From Calliopsis andreniformis (Eukaryota; Arthropoda; Insecta; Hymenoptera; Andrenidae), in NCBI RefSeq assembly GCF_051401765.1, contig NW_027480545.1, positions 744,001 to 808,000 on the forward strand: a DNA stretch of 64,000 bases, read 5' to 3'. Below the pieces are notes generated by a model that saw only the letters and a list, made by a program, of their open reading frames with translations, was not told the DNA's origin and did not search any database. The position numbers and the translations under genes are program-made. The number at the start of each line of letters is the position of its first letter. Positions within the stretch are counted from its first letter, which is position 1. Positions 1-13,158 of this stretch are shown here, one piece after another.

Positions 1-475
1 TATCCTCAATTCTCAATCCTCAATCCTCAAGCCACAATCCTCAACCGTCAGTCCTCGTCCTCAATCCTCAATCCTCAATCCTCAATCCTCATTCCTCAAA
101 CCTCAATCCTCAATCCTCAATCCTCAATCCTTAATCCTCAATCTTCAATCCTCAATCAACAGTCCTCAATCTTCAATCCTCAATAATCAATTTTCAATCC
201 TAGATCCTCAATCCCCAATCCTCAATCCTTAATCCTCTATCTTCAATCCTCAATACTCAATCCTCAATCCTCAGTCCTCAGTCCTCAATCCTCAATTCTG
301 AATTCTCAATCCTGAATCCTCAATCTTCCGCCCTCAGTCGTCAACAATCAGTTGTCAATTCTCAATCCTCAATAGAATATCATCAATTCACAGTTTTCAA
401 TACTCAATACTCAATCTGCAATCTTTAAATCTCTATCCACAAACACCAATTCTTATCACTCAACCCTCAACAATC
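1..475 (+). repeat. Duplicated segment, partner at about 25.19-25.66 kb
   Basis: The order of variant units here (CAACCGT then the 6-mer CGTCCT, then CAATCAACAGTCC, then CAATAATCAATTTTC and TAGATCC, then an L1 block) recurs at about 25,195-25,660 and 34,460-34,930, and in shortened form at 13,430-13,640. The offset to 25 kb is 25,194 at the start and 25,187 at the L-block, a one-heptamer indel. The left boundary lies outside the window. Confidence 0.85.
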
Positions 476-481
476 AGTCCC
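342..481 (+). repeat. L-block 1, subtype L1
   Basis: Twenty diverged heptamers in register, from CAACAAT-CAGTTGT to CAGTCCC. L1 is marked by CAATTCT in unit 3, ATATCAT in unit 6 and TAAATCT in unit 13 (a stop codon ending several open frames). The penultimate unit here is CAACAAT instead of CAACACT. Relatives lie at 25529 and 34794. Confidence 0.92.
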
Positions 482-1760
482 CAATCCTCAATCTTCAGTC
501 CTCAATACTCAATGTTCATTCCTCAATCCTCAATACTCAATCCTCAATACTCAATCCTCAATCGTCGATCCTCAATCCCCAATCCTCAATCTTCAATCCT
601 CAGTCCTCAATCCTCAATCTTCAATCCTTAATCCACAATCCTCAATCATCAATCCTCAATCCTCAATCCTCAATCTTCAATCCTCAATACTCAATCATCA
701 ATCCTCAATCATCAACCCTCAGTCCTCAATCCTCAATCCTCAATCCTCAATCTTCAATCCTCAATATTCAATCATCAATCCTCAATCCTCAATCCTCAAT
801 CTTCAATCCTCAATACTCAATCTGCAATCCTCAATCCTCAATCCTCAATCCTCAATCTTCAATCCTCAATCCTCAATCCTCAATCCTCAATCCTCATTCT
901 TCAATCCTCAATACCCAATCCTCAATCTTCAATCCTCAATCCTCAATCCTCAATTCTCAATCCTCAATCCTCAGTCCTCAGTCCTCAAACCTCAATCCTC
1001 AACCCTCAGCCCTCATAGTCAACCCTCAATCCTCAATACTCAATCCTCAATCTTCAATCCTCAATACTCAACCTTCAATCATCAATCCTCAATCCACAAT
1101 CCTCAATCATCAATCTTCAATCCTCAATCCTCAATACTCAATCCTCATTCTTCAATCCTCAATACCCAATCCTCTATCTTCAATCCTCAATCCTCAATCC
1201 TCAATCTTCAAGCCTCAGTCCTGAATACTCAACCCTCAATCCTCAATCCCAAATCCTCAATCTTCAATACTCAATCCTCAATCCTCAATCCAAAATCCTC
1301 AACCTTCATACCTCAATACTCAATCTTCATTCCTCAATCCTCAATCCTCAATCCTCAATCCTCAGTCCTCAATCCTCAACCTTCAATCCTCAATTCTCTA
1401 TCTTCAATCCTCAATCCTCAATCCTCAATCCTCAATCCTCTTTCTTCAATCCTCAATACCCAATCCTCAATCTTCAATCCTCAATCCTCAATCCTCAATT
1501 CTCAATCCTCAATCCTCAATCCCCAGACATCAGACATCAATACTCAACCCTCAGTCCTCGTCCTCAATCCACAACCCTCAATCCTCAATCCTCAATCTTC
1601 AATCATCAATATTCAATCTTCAGACCTCAATCCTCAATCCTCAATCCTCAATCCTCAATCCTCAATCCTCAATCCTCAATTCTCAATCCTCAATCCTCTG
1701 TCCTCAAACCACAATCCTGAATCCTCAATCCTGAATCCTCAATCTTCAGCCCTCAGTCCT

Positions 1761-1901
1761 CAACAATCAGTTGTCAATCCTCAATCCTCAATAGAATATC
1801 CTCAGTTCAGAGTTTTCCATACGCAATACTCAAACTGCAATCTTCAAATCTCTTCCCGCAGACATCAACTCTCATCACTCAGCGTATCAACACTCAGTCC
1901 C
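1761..1901 (+). repeat. L-block 2, L2-like
   Basis: Shares GAGTTTT-CCATACG with L2 but keeps CAATAGA-ATATCCT. It is 141 bp because unit 18 is the 8-mer CAGCGTAT. Units CTTCCCG and CAGACAT are unusual. Confidence 0.88.
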
Positions 1902-2494
1902 CAATCCTCAATCTTCAATCCTCAATCCTCAATCCTCAATCCTCAATCCACAATCTTCAATCCTCAATACTCAATCTTCAATCCTCAATCCTCAATCGTC
2001 AGTCTTCATTCCTCAAACCTCAACCCTCAGCCCTCAGTCCTCATCCTCAGTTCTCAATTCTGAATCCTCAGGCCTCAATCCTCAATCCTCAATTCTCATT
2101 CTTCAATCCTCAATACCCAATCCTCAATCTTCAATCCTCAATCCTCAATCCTCAATTCTCAATCCTCAATCCGCAATCCTCAGACCTCAAATATCAATAT
2201 TCAACCCTCAGTCCTGGTCCCCAATCCACAACCCTCAATCCTCAATCCTCATTCCTCAATCCTCAATCCTCAATCCTGAATCCTCAATCTTCAATCCTCA
2301 ATACTCAGTCCTCAATGCACAATCCTCAATCCTCAATCCTCAATCCTCAATCCTCAATCTTCAATCCTCAATACTGAATCTTCAATCCTCAATCCTCAAT
2401 CCTCAATCCTCAATCCTCAATCCTCAATCCTCAGTCCTCAAACCACAATTCCGAATCCTCAATCCTGAATCCTCAATCTTCAGCCCTCAGTCCT

Positions 2495-2634
2495 CAACTA
2501 TCAGTCGTCAATCCTCAATCCTCAATCGAATATCCTCAATTCACAGGTTTCAATACTCAATACTGAATCTGCAATCTTCAAATCTCCATCCACGATCATC
2601 AATCCTCATCACTCAACCCTCAACACTCAGTCCC
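2495..2634 (+). repeat. L-block 3, subtype L4
   Basis: L4 is marked by CAGGTTT or CAGATTT in unit 8. This copy begins CAACTAT-CAGTCGT, so the usual CAGTTG motif is lost. Confidence 0.9.
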
Positions 2635-3081
2635 CAATCCTCAATCTTCAATTCTCAATCCTCAATCCTCAATCGTCAATCCTCAATCCTCAATATTCAA
2701 TCCTCAATACTCAATCTTCAATCCTCAATCCTCAATCCTCGATCCTCAATCCTCAATAATCAATCGTCAATCTCCAATCCTGAATACTCAATCTTCAATC
2801 CACAATCCTCAATCGCCCATCCTCCATCCTCATTCTTCAATCCTCAATACCCTATCCTCAATCTTCAATCCTCAATACTCAATCCTCAATTCTCAATCCT
2901 CAATCCTCAGTCCTGAGTCCTCACACCTCAATCTTCAACCCTCAGCCCTCAACCTCAATCCTCAATCCTCAATCCTCAATCCTCAACCCTCAATACTCAA
3001 TCTTCAATCTTCAATCCTCACTCCGCAAACCACAATTCTGAATCCTCAATCCTGAATCCTCAATCTTCAGCCCTCAGTCCT

Positions 3082-3095
3082 CAACAATCAGTTTT
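3082..3095 (+). repeat. L-block stub
   Basis: Only the first two units remain (CAACAAT-CAGTTTT). Ordinary CAATCCT units follow. The upstream CAATCTT-CAGCCCT-CAGTCCT lead-in is intact, so this looks like an exchange breakpoint just inside an L-block. Confidence 0.75.
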
Positions 3096-3668
3096 CAATC
3101 CTCAATCCTCAATCCTCAATTCTCAATCCTCAATCCGCAATCCTCAATCCTCAATCTTCAATCCTCAATGCTCAATCTTCAATCCTCAATCCTCAATCCT
3201 CAATCCTCAATCCTCATTCTTCAATCCTCAACACCAAATCCTCAATCTTCAGTCCTCCATCCTCAATCCTCTATTCTCGATCCTCAATCATCAATCCTCA
3301 GACCTCAAACGTCAATACTCAACCGTCAGCCCTCGTCCTCAATCCACAACACTCAATCCTCAATCCTCAATCTTCAATCATCAATATTCAATCTTCAATC
3401 CTCAATCCTCAATCCTCAGTCCTCAATCCTCAATCCTGAATCCTCAGTCATCAATACTCAATCTTCAGTACTCAATCCTCAATCCTCAATCCTCAATCCT
3501 CAATCCTCAATCCTCAATCCTCAATCCTCAATCTTCAATCCTCAATACTGAATCTTCAATCCTCAATCCTGAATCCTCAATCCTCAATCCTCAATCCTCA
3601 ATCCTCAATCCTCAAACCTCAATTCCGAATCCTCAATCCTGAATCCTCAATCTTCAGCCCTCAGTCCT

Positions 3669-3808
3669 CAACAATCAGTTGTCAATCCTAAATCCTCAAT
3701 TGAATATCCTCAATTCACAGGTTTCAATACTCAATACCGAATCTGCAATCTTCAAATCTCTATCCACGATCATCAATCCTCATCACTCAACCCTCAACAC
3801 TCAGTCCC
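3669..3808 (+). repeat. L-block, subtype L4
   Basis: Full 140 bp. Unit 5 is CAATTGA instead of CAATAGA and unit 3 is CAATCCT followed by AAATCCT-like variation. Late unit CACGATC-type variant is shared with the copy at 2495. Confidence 0.88.
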
Positions 3809-4933
3809 CAATCCTCAATCTTCAATCCTCAATCCCCAATACTCAATCCTCAATCCTCAATCCTCAATCCTCAATCATCAATCCTCAATCTTCAATACTC
3901 AATCCTCAATCCTCAATCCTCAATCCTCAATCCTCAATCATCAATCCTCAATCCTCAATCCTCAATGCTCAACCTTTAATCCTCAATCCTCAATCCTCAA
4001 TCTTCAATCCTCAATCCTCAATCCTCAATCCTCAATCCTCAATCCTCAATCCTCAATCTTCAATCCTCAATACTCAATCTTCAATCCTCAATACTCGATC
4101 CTCAATCCTCAGTCCTCATTCTTCAATCCTCAATACCCAATCCTCAATCTTCAATCCTCAATCCTCAATCCTCAATCCTCAACCCTCAGCCCTCATAGTC
4201 AATCCTCAATCCTCAATACTCAATCCTCAATCTTCAATCCTCAATACTCAACCTTCAGTCATCAATCCTCAATCCACAATCCACAATCCTCAATCATCAA
4301 TCTTCAATCCTCAATCCTCAATCCTCAATCCTCATTCTTCAATCCTCAATACCCAATCCTCTATCTTCAATCCTCAATCCTCAATCCTCAATCTTCAACC
4401 CTCAGTCCTGAATACTCAACCCTCAATCCTCAATCCCAAATCCTCAATCTTCAATACTCAATCCTCAATCCTCAATCCAAAATCCTCAACCTTCAAACCT
4501 CAATACTCAATCTTCATTCCTCAATCCTCAATCCTCAATCCTCAATCCTCAGTCCTCAATCCTCAACCTTCAATCCTCAATTCTCAATCTTCAATCCTCA
4601 ATCCTCAATCCTCAATCCTCAATCCTATTTCTTCAATCCTCAATACCCAATCCTGAATCTTCAATCCTCAATCCTCAATTCTCAATCCTCAATCCTCAAT
4701 CCTCAGACATCAGACATCAATACTCAACCCTCAGTCCTCGTCCTCAATCCACAACCCTCAATCCTCAATCCTCAATCTTCAATCATCAATATTCAATCTT
4801 CAGTCCTCAATCCTCAATCCTCAATCCTCAATCCTCAATCCTCAATCCTCAATTCTCAATCCTCAATCCTCAGTCCTCAAACCTCAATTCTGAACCCTCA
4901 ACCCTGAATCCTCAATCTTCAGCCCTCAGTCCT

Positions 4934-5073
4934 CAACAATCAGTTGTCAATCCTCAATCCTCAATAGAATATCCTCAATTCGCAGATTTCGATACTCAAT
5001 ACTCAATCTGCAATCTTCAAATCTCTATCCACAAACATCAATCCTCATCACTCAACGCTCAACACTCAGTCCC
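4934..5073 (+). repeat. L-block, subtype L4
   Basis: Carries CAATTCG-CAGATTT-CGATACT and CAACGCT near its end. The CGATACT unit is shared with 25983 and 29900. Confidence 0.9.
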
Positions 5074-6260
5074 CAATCCTCAATCTTCAATTCTCAATCC
5101 TCAACCTTCAATCCTCAAAACTCAATCTTCAATCCTCAATCCTCAATCCTCGATCCTCAATCCTCAATCCTCAATCGTCAATCTCCAATCCTGAATACTC
5201 AATCTTCAATCCTCAATCCTCAATCGCCCATCCTCAATCCTCATTCTTCAATCCTCAATACCCTATCCTCAATCTTCAATCCTCAATCCTCAATCCTCAA
5301 TTCTCAATCCTCAATCCTCAGTCCTGAGTCCTCAAACCTCAATCTTCAACCCTCAGCCCTCATCCTCAATTCTCAATCCCCAATCCTCAATCCTCAACCC
5401 TCAATCTTCAATCCTCAATACTGAATCTTCAATCCTCAATCCTCAATCCTCAATCTTCAACCCTCAATACTCAATCTTCAATTCTCAAACGTCAATCCTC
5501 AATCCTCAATCCTCAAACCTCAATCCTCAATCCTCAATCCTCAATCTTCAATCCTCAATACTCAATCCTCAATCCTCAATGCTCATTCTTCAATCCTCAA
5601 TACCCAATCCTCAATCTTCAATCCTCAATCCTCAATCCTCAACTCTCAATCCTCAATCCTCAATCCTCAGTCCTCAAACCTCAATCCTCAACCCTCAGCC
5701 CTCATCTTCAATCCTCAATCCTCAATCCTCAATTCTCAATCTTCAATCCTCAATACTCAATCTTCAATCCTCAATCCTCAATTCTCAATCCTCAATACTC
5801 AATCCTCAATCGTCAATCCTCAATCCCCAATCCTCAATCTTCAATACTCAATCCTCAATCCTCAATCCTCAATCCTCAATCCTCAATCCTCATTCTTCAA
5901 TCCTCAATACCCAATCCTCAATCTTCAATCCTCAATCCTCAATCCTCAATTCTCAATCCTCAATCCTCAATCCTCAGACCTCAGACATCAATGCTCAGCC
6001 CTCAGTCCTCGTCCTCAATCCACAACCCTCAATCCTCAATCATCAATCTTCAATCATCAATATTCAATCTTCAGTCCTCAATCCTCAATCCTAAATCCTC
6101 AATGTTCAATCCGCATTACCCAATCCTCAATCTTCAATCCTCAATCCTCAAACCTCAATCCTCAATCCTCAATCCTCAATCCTCAATCCTCAAACCTCAC
6201 TCCTCAAACACCAATCCTGGATCCTCAATCCTGAATCCTCAATCCTCAGACCTCAGTCCT

Positions 6261-6400
6261 CAACAATCAGTTGTCAATTCTCAATCCTCAATAGAATATC
6301 ATCAATTCACAGTTTTCAATACTCAATACGAAATCTGCAATCTTTAAATCTCTATCCACAAACACCAATTCTCATCACTCAACACTCAGCACTCAGTCCC
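6261..6400 (+). repeat. L-block, subtype L1
   Basis: L1 with a GAAATCTG-type variant before the CAATCTT-TAAATCT pair. The tail reads CAACACT-CAGCACT, shared with 11464, 28002 and 32499. Confidence 0.9.
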
Positions 6401-6957
6401 CAGTCCTCAATCTTCAATCCTCAATCCTCAATCCTCAATCCTCAGCCATCATCCTCAATCATCAATCCTCAATCGTCAATCCTCAACCTTCAATCATCAA
6501 CACTCAACCTTCAACCCTCAATCCTCAATCCTCAATCGTCAATCCGCAATCCTCAATCCTCAAACCTCAATCTTCAATCCTCAATAATCAATCTTCAATC
6601 CTCAACCCTCAATCCTCAATCCTCAATACTCAATCCTCAATCCTCAATCCTCAATACTCAATCTTCAATCCTCAATCCTCAATACTCAATCCTCAATCCT
6701 CATTCTTCAATCCTCAATACCCAAATCTCAATCTTCAATCCTCAATCCTCAATCCTCAATTCTCTATACTCAATCCTCAGACCTCAGTCCTCAAACCTCA
6801 ATCCTCAACCCTCAGCCCTCATCCTCTATCCTCAATCCTCAACCTCAATCCTCAATCTTCAATCCTCAATACTCAATATTCAATCCTCAATCCTCAGTCC
6901 TCAAACATCAATTCTGAATCCTCAATCCTGAATCCTCAATCTTCAGCCCTCAGACCT

Positions 6958-7097
6958 CAACAATCAGTTGTCAATTCTCAATCCTCTGTAGAATATCCTC
7001 AATTCACAGTTTTCAATACTCAATACTCAATCTGCAATCTTCAAATCTCTATCCACAAACATCAATTCACATAACTCAACCATCAACACTCAGTCCT
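6958..7097 (+). repeat. L-block, L3-like singleton
   Basis: Has CTGTAGA in unit 5, CATAACT and CAACCAT near the end, and closes with CAGTCCT followed by CAATGTT as L3 blocks do. No close partner was recognised in the window. Confidence 0.85.
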
Positions 7098-7837
7098 CAA
7101 TGTTCGATCCTCAATCCTCAACTCTCTATCTTCAATCCTCAATACTGAATCTTCAATCCTCAATCCTCAATCCTCAACCCTCAGCCCTCATTCTCAATCC
7201 TCGATCCTCAATACCCAATCCTCAATCGTCAATCCTCAATACTCAATCTTCAATCCTCAATCCTCAATCCTCAATCCGCAATCCTCAATCCTCAATACTC
7301 AGTCATCAATACTCAATCTTCAGTACTCAATCCTCAATCCTCAATCCTCAATCCTCAATCCTCAATCTTCAATCCTCAATCCCCAATACTCAATCCTCAA
7401 TCCTCTATCCTCAATCCTCAATCATCAATCCTCAATCTTCAATCCTCAATCCTCAATCCTCAGTCCTCACTCTTCAATCCTCAATATCCAATCCTCAATC
7501 TTGAATCCTCAATCCTCAATCGTCAATTCCCAATCCTCTATCCTCAATCCTCAGACCTCAAACATCAATACTCAACCCTCAGTCCCCGTCCTCAATCCAC
7601 AACCCTCAATCCTCAATCCTCAACCTTCAATCATCAATATTCAATCTTCAATCCTCAATCCTCAATCCTCAATCCTCAATTCTCAATCCTCAATGTCAAA
7701 TCCTCAATAACCAATCTACAATCTTCAATCCTCGATCCTCAATCCTCAATCCCCAATCCTCAATCCTCAATCCTCAGTCCGCAATCCACAATCCTGACTC
7801 CTCAATCCTGATTCCTCAATCTTCAGCCCTCAGGCCT

Positions 7838-7977
7838 CAACAATCAGTTGTCAATCCTCAATCCTCACTAGAATACCCTCAGTTCAGAGATTTCCACACG
7901 CAATACTCAATCTGCAATCTTCATATCTCTATCCACAACCGTCAATTCTCATCACTCAACCCTCAACACTCAGTCCC
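7838..7977 (+). repeat. L-block, subtype L2
   Basis: L2 is marked by CACTAGA-ATACCCT-CAGTTCA-GAGATTT and CATATCT. This copy has CCACACG where the others have CCATACG. Pairs with 15002 (offset 7,164) and 16708 (8,870). Confidence 0.92.
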
Positions 7978-10170
7978 CAATCCTCAATCTTCAGTCCTCA
8001 ATACTCAATGTTCATTCCTCAAGCCTCAATACTCAATCCTCAATACTCAATCCTCAATCGTCGATCCTCAATCCCCAATCCTCAATCTTCTATCCTCAGT
8101 CCTCAATCCTCAATCTTCAATCCTTAATCCACAATCCTCAATCATCAATCCTCAATCCCCAATCCTCAATCTTCAATCCTCAATACTCAATCATCAATCC
8201 TCAATCATCAATCCTCAGTCCTCAATCCTCAATCCTCAATCCTCAATCTTCAATCCTCAATATTCAATCATCAATCCTCAATCCTCAATCCTCAATCTTC
8301 AATCCTCAATACTCAATCTGCAATCCTCAATCCTCAATCCTCAATCCTCAATCTTCAATCCTCAATCCTCAATCCTCAATCCTCAATCCTCATTCTTCAA
8401 TCCTCAATACCCAATCCTCAATCTTCAATCCTCAATCCTCAATCCTCAATTCTCAATCCTCAATCCTCAGTCCTCAGTCCTCAAACCTCAATCCTCAACC
8501 CTCAGCCCTCATAGTCAATCCTTAATCCTCAATACTCAAGCCTCAATCTTCAATCCTCAATACTCAACTTTCAATCATCAATCCTCAATCCACAATCCTC
8601 AATCATCAATCTTCAATCCTCAATCCTCAATCCTCAATCCTCATTCTTCAATCCTCAATACCCAATCCTCTATCTTCAATCCTCAATCCTCAATCCTCAA
8701 TCTTCAACCCTCAGTCCTGAATACTCAACCCCCAATCCTCAATCCCAAATCCTCAATCTTCAATACTCAATCCTCAATCCTCAATCCAAAATCGTCAATC
8801 TTCAAACCTCAATACTCAATCTTCATTCCTCAATCCTCAATCCTCAATCCTCAATCCTCAATCCTCAGTCCTCAATCCTCAACCTTCAATCCTCAATTCT
8901 CAATCTTCAATCCTCAATCCTCAATCCTCAATCCTCAATCCTCTTTCTTCAATCCTCCATACCCAATCCTCAATATTCAATCCTCAATCCTCAATCCTCA
9001 ATTCTCAATCCTCAATCCTCAATCCTCAGACATCAGACATCAATACTCAACCCTCAGTCCTCGTCCACAATCCACAACCCTCAATCCTCAATCCTCAATC
9101 TTCAATCATCAATATTCAATCTTCAGTCCTCAATCCTCAATCCTCAATCCTCAATCCTCAATCCTCAATGTTCAATCCGCAATACCCAATCCTCAATCTT
9201 CAATCCTCAATCCTCAATCCTCAATTCTCAATCCTCAATACTCAATCCTCAATCGTCAATCCTCAATCCCCAATCCTCAATCTTCAATACTCAACCCTCA
9301 ATCCTCAATCCAAAATCCTCAATCTTCAAACCTCAATACTCAATCTTCATTCCTCAATCCTCAATCCTCAATCCTCAATCCTCAATCCTCAATCTTCAAT
9401 CCTCAATACTCAATCATCAATCTTCAATCCTCAGTCCTCAATCCTCAAACCTCAATCCTCAACCCTCAGCCCCCATCCTCAATCCTCGATCCTCAATCCT
9501 CAATCCTCAATCTTCAATCCTCAATCCTCATACTTCAATCCTCAATACCCAATCCTCAATCTTCAATCCTCAATACTCAATCCTCAATTCTCAATCCTCA
9601 ATCCTCAATCCTCAGTCCTCAAACGTCAATATTCAACCCTCAGTCCTGGTCCCCAATCCACAACCCTCAATCCTCAATCCTCAATCTTCAATCATCAATA
9701 TTCAATCTTCAGTCCTCAATCCTCAATCCTCAATCCTCAATCCTCAATGTTCAATTCTCAATACCCAATCCTCAATCTTAAATCCTCAATCCTCAATCCT
9801 CAATCCTCAATCCTCAAACCTCAATCCTCAAGCCTCAATCCTCTGTCCTCAAAACACAATCCTGAATCCTCAATTCTGAATACTCAATCCTGAATCCTCA
9901 ATGCTCAATCCTCAATACTCAATCCTCAATATTCAATCCGCAATACCCAATCCTCAATCTTCAATCCTCAATCCTCAATCCTCAATCCTCAATCCTCAAT
10001 CCTCAGTCCTGAGTCCTCACACCTCAATCTTCAACCCTCAGCCCTCAACCTCAATCCTCAATCCTCAATCCTCAACCATCAATACTCAATCTTCAATCTT
10101 CAATCCTCAGTCCGCAAACCACAATTCTGAATCCTCAATCCTGAATCCTCAATCTTCAGCCCTCAGTACT

Positions 10171-10310
10171 CAACAATCAGTTGTCAATCCTCAATCCCCA
10201 ATAGAATATCCTCAATTCACAGTTTTCAATACTCAATACCCAATCTGCAATCTTCAAATCTCTATCCACAATTATCAATTCTCATCACTCAACCCTCAAC
10301 ACTCAGTCCT
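10171..10310 (+). repeat. L-block, subtype L3
   Basis: L3 is marked by CAGTACT just upstream, CAATCCC in unit 4, CAATACC in unit 10 and a CAGTCCT-CAATGTT exit. This copy has CAATTAT in unit 15. Pairs with 19041. Confidence 0.92.
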
Positions 10311-11463
10311 CAATGTTCAATCCTCAATACCCAACCATTAATCCCCAATCCTCAATCCTCAGTCTTCAATCCTCAGTCCCCAATCCTCAATCTTCAATCG
10401 TCAATCCTCAATCCTCAATCCTCAATCCTCAATCCTCAATCTTCGATCCTCAATACTCAATCTTCAATCCTCAAACCTCAATCCTCAATCCTCAATCTTC
10501 AATCCTCAATCCTCAATCCTCAATCCTCAATCCTCAATGCTCATTCTTCAATCCTCAATACCCAAGCCTCAATCTTCAATCCTCAATCCTCAATCCTCAA
10601 TAATCAGTCATCAATACTCAATCTTCAGTACTCAATCCTCAATCCTCAATCCAAAATCCTCAATCTTCAAACCTCAATACTCAATCTTCATTCCTCAATC
10701 CTCAATCCTCAATCCTCAATCCTCAATCCTCAGTCCTCAATCCTCAACCTTCAATCCTCAATTCTCAATCTTCAATCCTCAATCCTCAATCCTCAATCCT
10801 CAATCCTCTTTCTTCAATCCTCAATACCCAATCCTCAATCTTCAATCCTCAATCCTCAATCCTCAATTCTCAATCCTCAATCCTCAATCCTCAGACATCA
10901 GACATCAATACTCAACCCTCAGTCCTCGTCCACAATCCACAACCCTCAATCCTCAATCCTCAATCTTCAATCATCAATATTCAATCTTCAGTCCTCAATC
11001 CTCAATCCTCAATCCTCAATCCTCAATCCTCAATGTTCAATCCGCAATACCCAATCCTCAATCTTCAATCCTCAATCCTCAATCCTCAATTCTCAATCCT
11101 CAATACTCAGTCCTCAATCGTCAATCCTCAATCCCCAATCCTCAATCTTCAATACTCAACCCTCAATCCTCAATACAAAATCCTCAATCTTCAAACCTCA
11201 ATACTCAATCTTCATTCCTCAATCCTCAATCCTCAATCCTCAATCCTCAATCCTCAATCTTCAATCCTCAATACTCAATCATCAATCTTCAATCCTCAGT
11301 CCTCAATCCTCAAACCTCAATCCTCAACCCTCAGCCCTCATCCTCAATCCTCGATCCTCAATCCTCAATCCTCAATCCTCATTATTCAATCCTCAATACC
11401 CAATCCTCAGTCTTCAATCCTCAATCCTCAATCCTCAATTTTCAATCCTCAATCCTCAGTCCT

Positions 11464-11603
11464 CAACAATCAGTTGTCAATTCTCAATCCTCAATAGAAT
11501 ATCATCAATTCACAGTTTTCAATACTCAATACTCAATCTGCAATCTTTAAATCTCTATCCACAAACACCAATTCTCATCACTCAACACTCAGCACTCAGT
11601 CCC
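11464..11603 (+). repeat. L-block, subtype L1
   Basis: Followed 405 bp later by an L5 block. The same L1-L5 pair occurs at 28002/28414 and 32499/32911 with 412 bp, one heptamer more. Confidence 0.92.
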
Positions 11604-11868
11604 CAGTCCTCAATCTTCAATCCTCAATCCTCAATCCTCAATCCTCAATCCTCAATCCTCAATCCTCAATCTTCAATCCTCAATACTCAATCATCAATCT
11701 TCAATCCTCAGGCCTCAATCCTCAAACCTCAATCCTCAACCCTCAGCCCTCATCCTCAATCCTCGATCCTCAATCCTCAATCCTCAATATTCAATCCTCA
11801 ATCCTCAGTCCTCAAAACTCAATTCTGAATCCTCAATCCTGAATCCTCAATCTTCAGCCCTCAGTCCT

Positions 11869-12008
11869 CAACAATCAGTTGTCAATCCTCAATCCTCAAT
11901 AGAATATCCTCAATTCACAGTTCTCAATACTCAATGCTCAACCTGCAATCTGCAAACTTCTATCCACAAACACCAATTCTCATCACTCAACCCTCAACAC
12001 TCAGTCCT
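11869..12008 (+). repeat. L-block, subtype L5
   Basis: L5 is marked by CAGTTCT in unit 8, CAATGCT, CAACCTG, CAATCTG and CAAACTT. Only three copies exist (also 28414 and 32911), each about 0.5 kb upstream of a perfect D-element. Confidence 0.92.
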
Positions 12009-12381
12009 CAATGTTCAATCCTCAATCCTCAATCCACAATCCTCAATCATCAATCTTCAATCTTCAATACTCAATCTTCAATCCTCAATCCTCAATCCTC
12101 AATCCTCAATCCTCATTCTTCAACCCTCAATACCCAATCCTCAATCTTCAATCCTCATTCCCCAGTCATCAATCTTCAATACTCAATGCTCCATCCTCAA
12201 TCCTCTATCCTCAGTCCTCAGTCCTCAATACTCAATTTTCAATCCTCAATCCTCAATCCTCAATCCTCAATCCTAAATCCTCAATCATCAATCCCCAATT
12301 TTCAATACTCAATCCTCAATCCTCAATCCTGAATCCTCAATACTAAAGCATCAATCCTCAATTCTCAATACTCAATAGAAC

Positions 12382-12399
12382 ATCCTGAATACTCAGGAT
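12382..12399. repeat. D-element inverted repeat, perfect form
   Basis: ATCCTGA, loop ATAC, TCAGGAT: a perfect 7-bp stem with 4-nt loop, in heptamer register, followed by three CAAACCT units and CAGCCAT. It is the only clear hairpin-type motif I found in this strand-asymmetric array. Confidence 0.85.
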
Positions 12400-13140
12400 T
12401 CAATACTCAAACCTCAAACCTCAAACCTCAGCCATCATCCTCAATCCTCAATCCTCAATCGTCAATCCTCAACCTTCAATCATCAACACTCAACCTTCAA
12501 CACTCAATCCTCAATCCTCAATCGTCAATCCGCAATCCTCAATCCTCAAACCTCAATCTTCAATCCTCAATAATCAATCTTCAATCCTCAACCCTCAATC
12601 CTCAATCCTCAATACTCAATCCTCAAACCTCAATCCTCAATACTCAATCTTCAATCCTCAATCCTCAATACTCAATCCTCAATCCTCATTCTTCAATCCT
12701 CAATACCCAAATCTCAATCTTCAATCCTCAATCCTCAATCCTCAATTCTCTATACTCAATCCTCAGACCTCAGTCCTCAAACCTTAATCCTCAACCCTCA
12801 GCCCTCATCCTCTATCCTCAATCCTCAACCTCAATCCTCAATCTTCAATCCTCAATACTCAATCTTCAATCCTCAATTCTCAATCCTCAATCCTCAATCC
12901 TCAGACCTCGGACATCAATACTCAACCCTCAGTCCTCATCCTCAATCCTCAATCCTTATTCCTGAGTCCTCAAACTTTAATCCTCAATACTCAATTTTCT
13001 ATCCTCAATCCTCAATGCCCAATCCTCAATCCTAAATCCTCAATCATCAATCCTCAATCTTCAATACTGAATCCTCAATCCTCTATCCTGTATTCTCAAT
13101 ACTAAACCATAAATCCTCAATTCTCAACACTCAAGAGAAC

Positions 13141-13158
13141 ATCCCGAATTCTCAGGAT
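13141..13158. repeat. D-element inverted repeat, one mismatch
   Basis: ATCCCGA, loop ATTC, TCAGGAT. One stem mismatch (C for T) and a central GAATTC palindrome distinguish this form from the one at 12382. Confidence 0.85.

Larger units (their letters stand above)
482..7100 (+). repeat. Heterogeneous left region of the array
   Basis: This stretch has the most mixed arrangement in the window. L-blocks are irregularly spaced (about 590 to 1,420 bp) and of mixed subtypes: L2-like at 1761, L4 at 2495, 3669 and 4934, L1 at 6261, L3-like at 6958, and a stub at 3082. Six-base units occur, for example CATAGT at 1014-1019 and CGTCCT at 1559-1564. Parts are reused elsewhere: about 3.84-4.18 kb recurs near 53.71-54.05 kb, and the module starting ATGCTCATTC at 5579 recurs at 52304, 55783 and about 56650. 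No gene is visible. Confidence 0.8.
7690..10598 (+). repeat. 2.9-kb segment duplicated at 16.56-19.47 kb (offset 8,870)
   Basis: Distinctive units recur at constant offset 8,870. L2 at 7838 pairs with 16708, the ATGTTCAATCCGC unit at 9168 with 18038, the ATGCTCAATCC unit at 9901 with 18771, L3 at 10171 with 19041, and ATGCTCATTC at 10537 with 19407. The copies part at about 10,598, where this one runs into CAATAATCAGTC and the other into CAATTCTCAATCCAC. The left breakpoint lies near the CAATGTCAAATCC unit at about 7,690. Confidence 0.88.

Noticed and set aside
342..481. L-block as an inserted transposon fragment
   Set aside because: It parses fully into heptamers in register with its flanks and has no terminal repeats or target-site duplication. 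Internal divergence explains it better.
3082..3095. Full L-block at 3,082
   Set aside because: Only two units are present before plain CAATCCT units resume, so it is listed as a stub.
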